A DNA stretch of 64,000 bases. Source: Taudactylus pleione. Taxonomy: Eukaryota > Chordata > Amphibia > Anura > Myobatrachidae. This document shows positions 41,755 through 52,937 of this stretch, in pieces; the first letter of the stretch is position 1; every line of letters starts with the position of its first letter. The DNA lies in NCBI GenBank assembly GCA_031769625.1, contig JAUIMM010000570.1:868001-932000 (forward strand), written 5' to 3'. The notes under the pieces are model-generated. The model saw nothing but the letters and a program-made list of their open reading frames with translations. It was not told where the DNA came from and searched no databases. The position numbers and the translations under genes are program-made.

Positions 41755-42260
41755 TTGGGAGAAAGTTCACCTTTCAGCAGGACAATGATCCCAAGCACAA
41801 GCCAAAGCAACACAAGAGGTGAACTTTCTCCAAAGGCCAAGTCCAGATCGCAATCAAATTGAGAATTTGTGGGAGTATTCAAAAATTGCAGGCCACAAGC
41901 TTCATCCAACCGTTCTGAACAACCTGGAGCAAATCTGCAAGGAAGAATGAGCAAATTCCCTCCCAAGCAGTTTGCAAACCTGGTAGAAATTGACTCCAGC
42001 AGACTTAAAGCTGCTATTGCAGCAAAAGGTGGTTATCCAAGTTTTATTCTGCATGGGGTTGAATACTTATGCAATACTCTTATTTCAGCTTTTATTTATG
42101 TTTTTTTTTTTTTTTTTAATCTGCAGACAAATAATGGATCATGAGTTTGAAATTTTACTGACCTACTGGGTCCAGAGAAATCTGTGTAATTGTCAATTGT
42201 AATACAGACAAATCTGTTGACTTTTTAGGGGGTTACATACTTTTGCAAACCAATATACAG
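41755..42260 (+). pseudogene. Tc1/mariner transposase 3' relic
   Basis: TTTCAGCAGGACAATGATCC reads FQQDNDPKHKPKQHKR then stop, the catalytic-site neighbourhood of Tc1-type transposases. Downstream GTTGAATACTTATGCAA and GGGGGTTACATACTTTTGCA are typical of the 3' end of vertebrate Tc1 elements. The 5' part is missing and the reading is broken. Right boundary about 42260, left uncertain. Confidence 0.8.
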
Positions 42261-42299
42261 TATGTCCATGGAATTAAACATCTGAAATCTGACTTAAGA

Positions 42300-42627
42300 T
42301 GCGTATCCACTAGCAGACTGTGGAACAACAGTACGATTACAACATTGTAATTGTACAGTCGTTCCTCTTCCCCTGCAGTGCCTACACTGAACGATATTTT
42401 GTTCAATGCAGGTACCCTCCCTCATCCCTGAATATGGTCAATCTGTTGTTATCGGCAGATTGACCAGCATGTTTAGGCGATGATTAATGTCTGAAACGAC
42501 CAGCGTGAGTGCGTATCGCTGGTCGTTTCCGACATTTTCATTCCCGATTAGTGCACGATTAATGAGCGATTGAACAATATCGTTATCATTCAATCGCTCC
42601 TTTTAAATCGGCAAGTGGATACCCGCC
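42300..42627. mobile_element. MITE with GCGTATCCACT ends
   Basis: TGCGTATCCACTAGCAG and GCAAGTGGATACCCGCC are inverted ends. Interior has AACGATATT, GATTGAACAATATCG and TCATTCAATCGC words as in 7658-7948. Confidence 0.78.
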
Positions 42628-43115
42628 TTTACTGTATGAAAGTGGATACACAGTAAAATCACACAGCCATGTCCTGGAACAGAATAGTAATCTCTAATCT
42701 GTTCAGATGGGGCGTTGTTAGACGATGGAGTGTAACAAGCTACATGTGTCATCCTCTTTGGGCTAACTGCTTTCTCTGTTTTTTTTTTTAATTGTTTCCT
42801 TTAAGATCTCTATGGCAATTGTCTGATACACAGGACAATCTTGTGACACAGAGATAATGAGAATGGGCAGAGAGATAACAGAGAAGTGCATTAGCTGTTA
42901 TGTAGTGTAGTAGTTACAGGTTAGGGTGTGTGATGTATTGAGTGATTAGACTATGGCTGGTGCATTTATGGCATGAGTAGCTGGAGTAATGCTGATCTCA
43001 GGGATTGTTGATGATTTGTGGAATTGCTGACTGACCCCTACGGTGGATCATAAAGTGACATTAATATCACACAGTGCAACAAAACACGCACAAGAATGAC
43101 GCGAAGGAAGGCATA
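42628..43115. other. no gene seen
   Basis: AT-rich, single T-tract at 42779-42789. Nothing recognisable. Confidence 0.5.
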
Positions 43116-43119
43116 TGAG

Positions 43120-43345
43120 GGCTGGGGCTGGAGAGTCAGAAGGGTGCTGGGATGACACTGTGGAGGCTGGAGAGACAGCAGGGAGCTGGAGAGATACTGT
43201 GGGGCTAGGGAGGCACTGGGGCTGGGAAGACAGAAGGGAGCTGGAGAGATACTGTGGGGCTAGGGAGGCACTGGGCTGGGAAGACAGAAGGGAGCTGGAG
43301 AGATACTGTGGGTGCTGGAGAGACACTGTGGGGATGGAGTTGCAA
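43120..43345. repeat. GCTGGAGAGA minisatellite
   Basis: Degenerate tandem units with GGAGCTGGAGAGATACTGTG and GGGCTAGGGAGGCACTGGG. Confidence 0.9.
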
Positions 43346-43724
43346 AGACACTGACATTGGTTATATTCCTAAGCAAACAGCCGTCTTCCAGTCCATGTGG
43401 TCTCCTACGTGAATAGTGAATACTAACTGAAGTCAACATCTGCAGATGGGGGAACAATTTTTTCAGAGGTACCCGGGTGGCATAGAAACCACATATAGGT
43501 AAGGCAGACTCTCAAAGAACTGGGCTGTATCTGCTAGGACCCCACAGGTGTACCGGGTGCATTTAACTCTTGCCTCGCTGCTCCTGAGTTTGCAAGAAAA
43601 ATCTGCTTTAAGTGCACCTTCTGGGACTTAATGCACAGGCTATCAGCACTCAATTGGATAGCTCAGGGTAGAGTAATTAGCTGTGGGTAAACCCCGCATT
43701 TAAATGAATCCGCCTCAAAACTTC

Positions 43725-44299
43725 CGGTACCGGTGCAGCTGAGGGAAGCCACAATCTGAGCCTTCTCCTGGGAGACCTGCTGCGGACGGCAGCCCTACAG
43801 TACTGCTGAGCGGTCTGTGAGATGGGATCGGACGGGGAAGGTACAGAGACCCGATAGCAGCTGTGTGGAGAGATATTTCTCTCCCTTGCCGCGGAAATGT
43901 CAAAATAGGAGGTCCGTGCAGCATAGGGACAATTCCAAGATGGCAACCGCCCCTAAGTGCGGCTCTCTGCAGGAAGATATTCCAGCCATTAGCCATGACG
44001 GTGATTTATCATCAGCCCCCGATTTTATGGCTTATCAGGATATGGTAAGAGCCATTAAGGACACAATTACACCTATGTTCACAGAACAAACGTCCACGTT
44101 CACTTCTAATATTAAGGAGTTCAAAAGCCACATCTCTCAGCTTACACAGAGGGTTAACCAGACTGAAAATCGTTTAGGGGAGATGTTTCATGATGTCTCC
44201 TTGCTAAAGGAGCAGAAATCACACTACAATCTATGCAACAAGATTGATGATTTAGAGAACAGATCTTGCAGAAACAATTTGAGACTGGGAGTCCATTAA
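43725..44299 (+). pseudogene. L1-like LINE ORF1 fragment
   Basis: From ATG at 43939 the frame reads MATAPKCGSLQEDIP, then a heptad-rich coiled coil (FTSNIKEFKSHISQLTQRVN, QTENRLGEMFHDVSLLKEQK) and KIDDLENRSCRNNLRL, the hallmark junction between coiled coil and RNA-binding domain of L1 ORF1. It stops at 44298 just before the RNA-recognition motif. Upstream 43725-43938 looks like LINE leader. Either a truncated copy or one cut by the following element. Confidence 0.82.
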
Positions 44300-44344
44300 G
44301 GGTCTGGCTGTCTATCAATTTTTGCGTCAAACACTCCTTGGTTT

Positions 44345-44382
44345 CTGAGGAAACCGCTACCCTAAACAGCGGAGAAACGCGT
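44345..44382 (+). ncRNA. hammerhead-ribozyme-like core
   Basis: CTGAGGA (fits CUGANGA) at 44345-44351, stem II CCGCT/AGCGG (44354-44358 with 44368-44372) around a 9-base loop, then GAAA at 44374-44377 followed by CGCGTT. CCTT before and AAGG after could extend stem I. This order matches the minimal hammerheads known from Penelope-like retroelements. Activity cannot be judged from sequence alone. Confidence 0.5.
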
Positions 44383-44469
44383 TAAGGTACAGGGACGCTC
44401 CGTCTTAGAGCAGTCGCATTATACGATCTATTGCCGGAATACCAGGTCTCTTGACCAGAAGCTGGCTAA

Positions 44470-45066
44470 GGGCCTGATTCAGAGCCAGACGCTATTTGCG
44501 CTCGCTCGTTCAAAAAAGGGGCCGGCTATTTAAATTGAGCGCTCGCTCTTTGCGATCTGTTGAAGCCTCTATGTCTGAGCGAGCGAACGAAACATGCGCT
44601 CGCTATTTTGTAAAGACGCCCCCTGGCCGCTTGCATCCTACGTCATCTCCGCTATTTATTAAATTAATCGAGTACATCGAAAGGCGTCTGAACTGCTCGC
44701 AGTGCTTGTGGTTGGATTTTCCTACCGCAATCATGCGAACAGTTCAGGCTAAGAGACACCCAAGTGACGTGGCCGATGACGCTGCTTTGTTAATTATGCA
44801 CACCCTTAAAATGCCCGTTTTGACAGTTTGGCACGCCTGCGTTCAGATCTCCACTCCCCGTTTTCAAGCACCTTCCCCTGTTACCACCCACAAACGCCTC
44901 ATCCTGTCACTCAAATTAGCAGGCACTCGCTATTTTGCGAACATACGATTTCCGACCGCACTGACTGGTTGGCGCATGCGCATTACGATCCATACGCATG
45001 CGCAGATGTGCGAACATCGCTCGGAGCGAACGAGCGGCCGCTTACGAGCGGCTCTGAATCAGGCCC
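44470..45066. mobile_element. Harbinger-like MITE, family A copy 2
   Basis: GGGCCTGATTCAGAGCC and GGCTCTGAATCAGGCCC ends, flanked by TAA at 44467-44469 and 45067-45069. Homologous along its length to 15665-16263. The 202-aa ORF is a by-product of the repeat. Confidence 0.93.
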
Positions 45067-45665
45067 TAAGTGTACTTTTTCATCCTGCTCCCTCCTGTGA
45101 ATGAAGTGTGCCATTCCCCTCCTCTGTCAGCCTGCGTCCTGGAACAGCGGCAGCAGATTAAGCAGAGCTTTACTGCCTTCATGAGCGGCAGTTTATACTC
45201 TATAGAACAGTGGAGATTGATTAAGCAGAACCCTCACTGCTTCCAACAGCGGCAGTGGTAAGATTGACTTAAAAATCTTTTGTCATCTATGGGCTGCTAA
45301 TTTGGATTCATTTATGGACACTAAATATAAAGAGAGTGGAGATCTAACACTGCTGGTGAAATTCTTTTCTCTGGAGAGAAGGATAAGACTATCCATATAA
45401 AGGCAACTGAACATCATTTTGTCTAAAAAGCACATTAGTTGACTGCTCCCAAAATTGAGCTTTCATTAGACGGAGTTGATTCATTTCTCAGCACATTTTA
45501 TTAACTACTTCTGAGGATATAACTATTATGTCTTTTAATGTATACTAATATTTATTGTGCAAATTGTTATTTTATGAATTTGTTTATAGATATATGTTTT
45601 GCTTATTAAATATCTTTTTTGATATCTTGACATATTTTTTGCGCTCTTTATTATTGTATAATAAT

Positions 45666-46060
45666 AGTTTTTGCTTGTTTATCTAGAGTATTACAGATTT
45701 ACTCTGTAGGAGCAGCAGAAAATCACTGTCATTATAACTTAATTGCAGACCAATGTTATATTAAGAGTTTTATCATATATGCGCCTGAATTTTATTTGTT
45801 TTGTTATTTTCTTAGGGGATGCCTCTTCTGCTGGGATGGGGTGGGGTGGGGGTTTCTTGGTCTCGATGCCACTCTCATACTGTATGTCGTCTAATAGATT
45901 TTTGTCCAAATGTCTAGTCTGAAGGTATGTTCTTTTAATGTGATTATATAGACTTGTTATTCAACAATAAGGAGCGCATAAAGATAGAAATGTATCACCT
46001 AGTTTTTAATATATAAAACATGTCAATAAACACATAAGTCACCCATAGTTTTATTATTCT
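45666..46060. other. unassigned AT-rich sequence
   Basis: Between the Penelope-like remnant and the Ngaro 3' region. GGAGCGCATAAAGATAG at 45971 echoes, in inverse, the GCGCTCTTTATTATTG at 45640. No gene. Confidence 0.4.
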
Positions 46061-46493
46061 ACCATACTTAACTTAAACTTAACCATCTAAAATAACGACA
46101 CTGACAACGGAATAGATTTGCAAAAAAGAGGTCGCAGCCAAATTTATTTACAATCGGATTGGAAATTGATCTGTATATTCGAGCATGGTGGCGAAAAAGC
46201 AGTGCTAACTCGGCTACAGCCCATATGAAGAGTGTATTACTAAGATGGGGTGGAGAATCCTCCACCAAATGTGAGCTGTGTTGAGTAGTACCATCCCCCC
46301 TTAATCTAGCACAGTGCTGATCCCTCCATAAGATGGAGACCTGGTCCTCCCCTAAGGCAGCAACCGACTCGCCTCTCTCAAAGGGGGGATGCTAGCCAAG
46401 TTCAGCTGCACTAAATTGAGCCGCCAAGGAGCACTGCTTTCCGCCAAATACGGGGTCCACTGACAACGTAGTGCCACCAGCTAATTAGGACCA

Positions 46494-47103
46494 CTAACTG
46501 CCACTAATACCAGACAAAAGAGCTGAGACAAACAAAGCCAAACCTTCTCCTGCCAAATGCACTCCATCCGGTCTATAGAAGTCAACCTCTTCATAACGGA
46601 GTCGGGGGTGTTTGATGACACGCCCGCCCAGACTTGCTACAGAACGAGACACCGCAGCATTCAGTTTTCTCCTCACATTCTAAAGCCGCGCCACCTTGTT
46701 CCCCTCTCCAGAACCTACGTGGAATAACTTCCGACCAGACTAACTGGACCTGCGGCCAATGCTCAGCAATTATCTGAAAGTCTCTTTTTATAGCAATGAT
46801 GATCTCTACACCTTTACACGTACCCAAATCATTGCCTCCCAGGTGGATGACCAAGCAGTCTGGGGCACCCCATTTCTTCTCTGAATCCCAAAGAAGAGTC
46901 AAAAGGCCATTCCATCTGAAACCTTGCACCCCAAACCATCGTACATTACAGGGGTTCTCGCGAGCAAGGGGGTGTCTGCCAGCCCAATACACATACGAAT
47001 GCCACACAATCCACACCCTATCCAATACCCTACGACAACCTGTAAGGGGAAACTTTTTTAAAGGAACATTAGTGCTTATACACCATAGCATATTAACCAA
47101 CAA
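46494..47103 (-). pseudogene. Ngaro SGNH/GDSL hydrolase
   Basis: Two overlapping frames. The first (47103-46591) has WIVWHSYVYWAG (block I around the nucleophile Ser; the usual Gly before His is Trp) and LVIHLGGNDLG (block III Gly-Asn). The second (46676-46494) has RPDGVHLAGEGLALF (block V Asp and His). A frame shift separates them. In Ngaro elements this domain is a predicted esterase of unknown role in retrotransposition. Confidence 0.85.
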
Positions 47104-47262
47104 CCAGGGAGGGAAAACTTAGTTGTTTGAGTGACCCAGATGGAGGTGAACAACACCAAAACCTCATTGAGGGCAAAAGGTGAAAAGAACTCCACTCCCC
47201 CCTAGCGGCGGGTAGCTTAAGGCACTGGGTTTTCCAAAAAACAAACTCGCATGGAGTGCTAT

Positions 47263-48177
47263 CTAAATAGGCAGCATGTCGCCTCTAACGTAACCTTTAT
47301 AAGCGGAAGACTTCCACCAACCCAACCGTTTGATTGCGTCGCTAGAAGAACCCGCTGCTGCAGCACAAGTGGCCGCACCAATTCTAAACGAGTGCGTGCC
47401 ATAATGCTCTACCGGCAAATCAAGTACTATCAAACACCTTTTAAAACTTACAGAGAATTGAAAACGCGAGAGCGGTGAAAGGTCCTCATGAACTAGCCAT
47501 TGCAACCCGCCACGCGGACGCTGGTGATTGTAATGCTTGGGTATGGTTACGGGGCATATGCTCGGATACGGATGCGCAGGAATTGACAACCAATGTCTTC
47601 TACCTAATTGGTCGGTTTTTGATCTCTGAATTTTTAGCAAGATCAAGTCCGATTTTACCATCACATGAACCATTAAAATCCCAGTGTGCGTTGACTTCTT
47701 GCTAGCTGCCGCCAGTTCACCTACTCCCATCGCCCCGAAAAATGCCAGAACGAACGCCAAACTGAACAACACCACCTCATAATCACCCAGGGCCACTCCT
47801 GCTACTGCCACCAGGAGATTCTTCAATAAACTGGTATCGACTGGCCTACGAGAATCACCTGGACCCGCCTGCTCCCTAGCCCAACCCTTCAAAGCTTTGG
47901 AAAGAATAAACAACTTAGTTGGGTCTACCAAGCCACGCAAGTACGAAATGCCAGCCAAAGCACCGGACATTGCCGCCTTAGATCAGCCCTGTTCATGCCA
48001 CAACCAAACAAACTGCAACATGTTATCCTCAACAGTCTTACCCTGATCTATTTTAGCTATGAAGGCCAGCCAGGAGTCCCACGCCGCTGTATAGGACCTT
48101 AAGGTTCTCAGTGCCAAAGCTCTCAGGGCGAGTTCATTGATGCCGGCCTGATGATCTGCCAGACATGAGCAGGACAA
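47263..48177 (-). pseudogene. Ngaro tyrosine recombinase
   Basis: Two frames-in-line fragments, 48177-47983 (N-terminal core-binding part, TLRSYTAAWDSWLAF) and 47970-47263 (catalytic part), split by a stop near 47980. HSFRIGAA gives the His and second Arg, GWWKSSAYKGYVR contains the tryptophan and tyrosine region. The first catalytic Arg of the usual G-x-L-R-x-x-E-L motif is replaced by Gly (GAMGVGEL). Normally integrates the circular cDNA; this copy should be inactive. Confidence 0.87.
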
Positions 48178-48261
48178 GGTAAGCCATGAACGCTGGCTGT
48201 GGGCGCCAACGACCTAAACCTAGACCATTGAAAACGAGATAAAGCATCCGCTATCTTGTTT

Positions 48262-49337
48262 TCAACGCCCGAGTAAGGACTGCAACTGCTTTAAGGAAAT
48301 CTTTTTTGCGGAAAGGCAAAGCCCTAGATACTCACGCATCTTAGCGACTTTATCGTGGGGCAACCGACATAAACCCATCATGGTATCAATTTCGATAGCA
48401 AAATAGGACAACACTGTGGTAGGCCCTTCCGTCTTTTTGGCCGCAATGGGAACACCCATAACACGAAAAAGAGCCTGAACTGATAAAAGCAGCTCGCTGC
48501 AAACGTCGCTATCAGCTGGACCAACTAATAAAAAATCGTCTAACTAATGGGCTATTCCAGTCTCCCCTGAACCCGCCTGAATGCACCATTGCAAGAATGA
48601 GCTGAAACATTCGAAAAAGGAACAGGAAATGGAGCAACCCATTGGCAAACATTTATCTACAAAATATGAATCGTCAGACTTAAATAAAACCCATGAATTT
48701 AAAAGACTCGGGGTGCAATGGAAGTAACCTGAAAGCAGACTCTATGTCTATTTTCGCCAATAGTGCTCCCTTACCGAACTCCTGCACCATCCGAAGGGCG
48801 TCCTCAAAAGATTGGTAAGCGACGCTGCAGTCGTTTGGATCCAGCGCATCGTTAACGGACCCCCCCGTCCGGATAGGACAGTTGCTGGATCAACCGGAAT
48901 TTACCTACCTCTTTTTTAGGGATAACCCCCAATGGGGAAATGCACATATCTACCAAGGGAGGAGACGGGAAAGGGCCAGCCTTGCAGCCCAAATCCACCA
49001 CCTCCGTTCCTTTGTCCCTCACAATATTTGGGTAATCCCTGGCTGATTTAAGGTTCCTTTTTGACAACACAAAAACTGGACGAACTACCGGCAAACGAAA
49101 ACCCTCACAGAAACCTTGCAACAAAAAGGCCGCTTCCGCCTTAAGCGGATAGCGGCCCAACCACCGTTCAAGAACATCGATTTTAACTGGTGAAAAAGCT
49201 TTACTTAGTACTACATTGTTCGCCTTGCCCAGCTGCTTGCCCACCTGGACGCTTGCAATCTTTGACCGCGTGACCACCTCCGCACGCCAGGCAGGCATGT
49301 TTAAAACGGCAGCTTGCGCCTCTGCTACACTGGCCAT
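48262..49337 (-). pseudogene. Ngaro reverse transcriptase / RNase H remnant
   Basis: 49337-48852 holds the RT fingers (RYPLKAEAAFLLQGFCEGF, ISPLGVIPKKEVGKFRLIQQ, LSYPDGG). Further on, minus strand H-stop-L-D-D-F-L-L-V-G marks the active-site box: the Tyr of YLDD is a stop codon at 48544-48546. The thumb segment is 48459-48262 (KKTEGPTTVLSYFAIEIDT, KKISLKQLQSLLGR). Other breaks lie between. RNase H part is short or missing. Confidence 0.85.
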
Positions 49338-49354
49338 TATTAAAGGCGAATCAT

Positions 49355-51202
49355 TTACCCTTTTCCTGCTGTGTTGAAACCTGGGCGGGCAACAAAGGGC
49401 TGTTTACGGGCAACGGGTGTCTCGGTGGTGGGTTTATTTTGTTGGGTGACCTCTAGCCAAACCTCCACGTCCTTATAAACGAAGATCTTCTGGCCATCCT
49501 GTTTCTTACGGAAAACCTCATCATATTGGCGCCAAGCGTTATGCCTAGCGGACAACTGCATGCTATGCACTAGGTGCAAGTACTTCAGGATGTTTAAAAA
49601 TTCGGCAGGCCTAGTCTCCGTATAACAAGCCGCAAAAATGTACATCCCACAAAGCCAATTCGCGTGGCTGTGCCGAGTTTAATCTGCCGCCGCACCCCCT
49701 GCTTTAGCAAGGTCCAAGGTTTTTTTGACGTCGTGCGTAATAGAGAACATGTCCACGTAATTGCCTTTCCTAATACGCTCCCTAACCTTTGATCTAACCC
49801 CTCTCAAAATGGCAGTATTAGAGCAGTGCACTGCATCGCCTGTTGCATCCGGAACCGAGCTCCCCGCTGAACTACGGGCTTTATTTGGGCTCCTACGCTT
49901 CCCTTTTAACAAAGTAGCGCATTAGCTTACGCGGTTTCTCAACTGAGCTAGATGAGTCAGACGAATCCTCAGAGTGTGATAATTCAACAGTGTTATGAGG
50001 CAATGTTATCTCACCTGCTCCAGAAGTCGATGGAGTAGCGGACCCCACGGCGGAAGCTGAATCTCGAATCGCGTTGCGCGGAGCGCCCACCGCAGTTTGA
50101 AGTGACGACGCTGGAATACCATCTGTGGCAGCAGCATCTGGAGCCAGTACAGCTGGATTCGGGGGATCCTGTGAACTAGGAATATCCACGTTAGTAACAT
50201 TCAAAGCAGAAACAGAAACCACTGCGGGGGCATGAGGTGGGTCTAGTGCGGGCGGGGAAGCCGGTGTTTGTACATGGCTAATGCGAGGCGGGGTGGGGGG
50301 TCTAATAGGTGGGGGGGTCGCTGGCAAAGGGGGTTGTGGGATGGGATCCTGCCGCAAAAAATAGCCTGGCGCCTGGTGGGATATTTGATGTTGAAGGCTG
50401 TATAATGCAGGGGCGGTATAGAACTGCTGACCCACATAGGGCGGTACTGCCTGTTGCACGTAATGGCCCGACACCTAGGACAGCTGTGGGTCAAAGCACT
50501 GCTGTGCAAACGCAGGAAAGGCGGGCGGGAACACTTGCTGACTGAAACTATGGCCAAAATAAGGGGACCACTGCGTTCCCAATGTAGGGCCGTACATAGA
50601 AAGGTTGTGCTGCGCAGGACTGCTGATGGGAATATTAGGCACCTGCTGTAACGGTGCCATGACAGGGAACAACAGCTGCGGCGTGACATGGGTGCTGCGA
50701 GCGTAGACGATGCGATGTCAATCCGCAGCAGCGCCCTGACTCATGGGGAAAGCATGAAGCCCAGCCGGGCTGGTGAATAATTGACTCCCAGAAGGGGACT
50801 GATTCTGAGCTGGGGTCAGCCCCACCCTCCCTGCCCCTAGGGCAGTAGAGGGCAGTAATGCAGCTGCGCAGGCGCTGGGGGTCTACTAGTGCTGCCGTTA
50901 CTAGGGGGGCGGGGCCAGGGACTGGGGTCAGCGACCCCACTCTCCCTGCTCCCTGATCAACAGTGGCCATTAACGCAGGGCCATGAAGGCCCTGTACACC
51001 TAAAATGGCCACCGCTGGTTGAGGGGTGGGGCCTACGACGGGAGCCGCGGTTATCGCGACTAGGGGAAGGGCCCGCACCGCGGGCCAACCAAGCCTGGAG
51101 ACCCGACGGTGATGGTGCTGGAGCGCTGGGGGCCGCGCTGTAAGTGGCTGAAGCCGGCGCCCTTGAAGACATGCGTGCGGGCGCAGTGCGCGCGCCCCAC
51201 AT
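49355..51202 (-). pseudogene. Ngaro gag-like region
   Basis: Broken frames: about 51172-50957 starts MSSRAPASATYSAAPSAPAP; then 51078-50635, 50474-49893 (Pro/Gln-rich, then Ser/Glu-rich SHSEDSSDSSSSVEKPRK), 49912-49679 and 49645-49355 (CYTETRPAEFLNILKYLHLV). This low-complexity then charged structure followed by RT fits the first ORF of Ngaro/DIRS-type elements. No zinc knuckle was seen. Confidence 0.65.
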
Positions 51203-51249
51203 GTAGGGAGAGACGGCTGCTACCGCAAGCGGCCGGGCTTACTCCACTA

Positions 51250-51395
51250 AGCGCTGCGGGGGGGGGGGGGGGTGCATTACGGCGGGGACGTTGCATACTG
51301 TATGCGGGGTTCAAAAGGGGGTTAGAAGATAAAGAATGTGATGGGGGAAAAGCCGGCCAGGGGAACTGAGGAGCGTGGGGGGGGGGGGGGGGGGA
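51250..51395. repeat. two poly-G tracts
   Basis: G runs of about 14 at 51259-51272 and about 17 at 51377-51393, near the Ngaro 5' end. G-quadruplex prone and prone to assembly or read error. Confidence 0.85.
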
Positions 51396-51402
51396 ATACA
51401 CA

Positions 51403-52020
51403 GGCAGATGAATGACAGTGGGAGAGTAGGGACAGGTGAATTGAAATGTAGATGTGGGTAGGAAAATATGGGTAATAAGAAAGAAGCAAGTTTAACAAAC
51501 AGAATAAAGGGTTAATCAGTGTGACACTGAGGTACTTATCCAGATGAGCACAACTGGAAAAGAGGAAGCTGACTCCTCCCAGTACCCTAATATTCCTAAA
51601 CAGAGCCCGCCTAAACAGGTCCCTGATAGGCTGTCAGCTCTGAGTGATCCATTACAATTACCAATAACCAGACTGCAACCCAAAGCCAGTTCTAACCAGT
51701 ACTAGTACAATAAAAAGCAGGGTGCTTATGTCCTCTCATGCTTATGCTAGCATTCGCGTGCTTTTAATAAAACTTGATTAATTAAACAATTTGCACAGTA
51801 AAAAGATTGTTATACTTCCAATAATAGTCACAAGGAAAAAAACTATATGTATTAAGAAGTAGCTTTGTCTGATTTAACCCCAATTAGGAAACAGCTTGCT
51901 GATGTCCTTAGAGAAGAAAAGTTTTTTTAGCGTACAGTTGTTTTTAGAATATGATTTCTCTCTCCAGAGAAAAATCAATTATAACACAGATTAGATTAGA
52001 AATGCACTCCTCTACTGGAT
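51403..52020. other. Ngaro 5' end region and flank
   Basis: No ORF of note. AT-rich to about 51870 and beyond. Presumed Ngaro leader to about 51870, then unassigned. Confidence 0.4.
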
Positions 52021-52023
52021 CTA

Positions 52024-52934
52024 GGGCTCTATTTACTACAATCCGCATATTGAATGCGGATTGTAGTGTGATATTACCGAGTGAATTCGCATTGCGAATT
52101 CCGGCAATATCACAGGGATTTACTGTAAATCCCTTGCAGGGACAGAGCTTGCGATAAAGCTCTGTCCCTGCGGATCCCATCCGCACTGTAGTCGTGGTAT
52201 TTTCGGAAAGAATACCGCGACTAAGAGGCCGCGCATGCGCCGACCCACTGTTGCAGCTACCACCCACCGATGCTAAGCCCCGCCCCCGGCGCTAAGCCCC
52301 CCCCCTCCCTTCATTACACTTACCTGCATCCTCCTGGCCTCCGGTGATCTTCTCCGGGCTTCCCGATCAGGTGATCTCCCATACTGCACTGGGGCCCGAT
52401 CACCTGATGACCGGGCAGCAGTGCACTGTGGGAGACCAGCTGACCGGAGAGGAGCCATCACCAGAGGCCCGATCACAGGTCCCTGGAGTCAGGTGAGTAA
52501 AAAAAAAATGTTTCTTTTCTTTTTTCTTTTTTTTACAGCAATCAGCTTGCGGTCTATTTAGACCACATAGCTGATTACTGGTACCGGCTCCCGCCTCTGC
52601 TCTCCCCGTTAGAGCAGAGTGGGAGCCCGGTAACCGGGGGAGACCCTGGATAACGCCACCTCCAGGTGACGTTATTATCACAGGGCTTCCCCCGGTATTT
52701 TTTTACAATTTATTTTTAGTAACTATGGTGGGATCACATTTCCCATTACAATTATGGGAAATGCGATCTGCTTTACTAAAAATAAGTGATACCTAGTGGT
52801 TGGAGTAGAATTTTACTAATTCTACTCCACTTGCCCTATAGTAACTACAGGTGAAACTAAAATAATGTGAAAAGGGTGTGAAAACACCCTTTTTCACTTT
52901 ATTTTAGTCAAAATAATGTTAATAAATAGAGCCC
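52024..52934 (+). mobile_element. array MITE copy 1 (0.91 kb)
   Basis: Begins GGGCTCTATTTACTACAATC and ends AATAAATAGAGCCC. Internal hairpins: CCGCATATTGAATGCGG, GCAGGGACAGAGCTTGCG with CTCTGTCCCTGC, and GGTGTGAAAACACCC. ORFs on the minus strand are shared by all copies but lack a domain. Confidence 0.92.
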
Positions 52935-52937
52935 CTT

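Larger units (their letters stand above)
44300..45665 (+). mobile_element. possible Penelope-like element remnant
   Basis: Starts after the LINE ORF1 break. Contains a hammerhead-like core (44345-44382), is interrupted by a family-A MITE, and ends near TTTTTTGCGCTCTTTATTATTG at about 45637. No reverse transcriptase is left. Assignment rests on the ribozyme-like motif and so is tentative. Confidence 0.4.
46060..51870 (-). mobile_element. Ngaro-type tyrosine-recombinase retrotransposon, decayed
   Basis: On the minus strand, in order: gag-like region, reverse transcriptase and RNase H, tyrosine recombinase, SGNH hydrolase, 3' region. Ngaro elements of fish and frogs have this set, including the hydrolase. 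No integrase or LTR pair is visible. Many frame breaks and stops make this a fossil. Ends were set by where coding similarity and composition stop; the split direct repeats expected at Ngaro ends were not identified. Confidence 0.85.
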
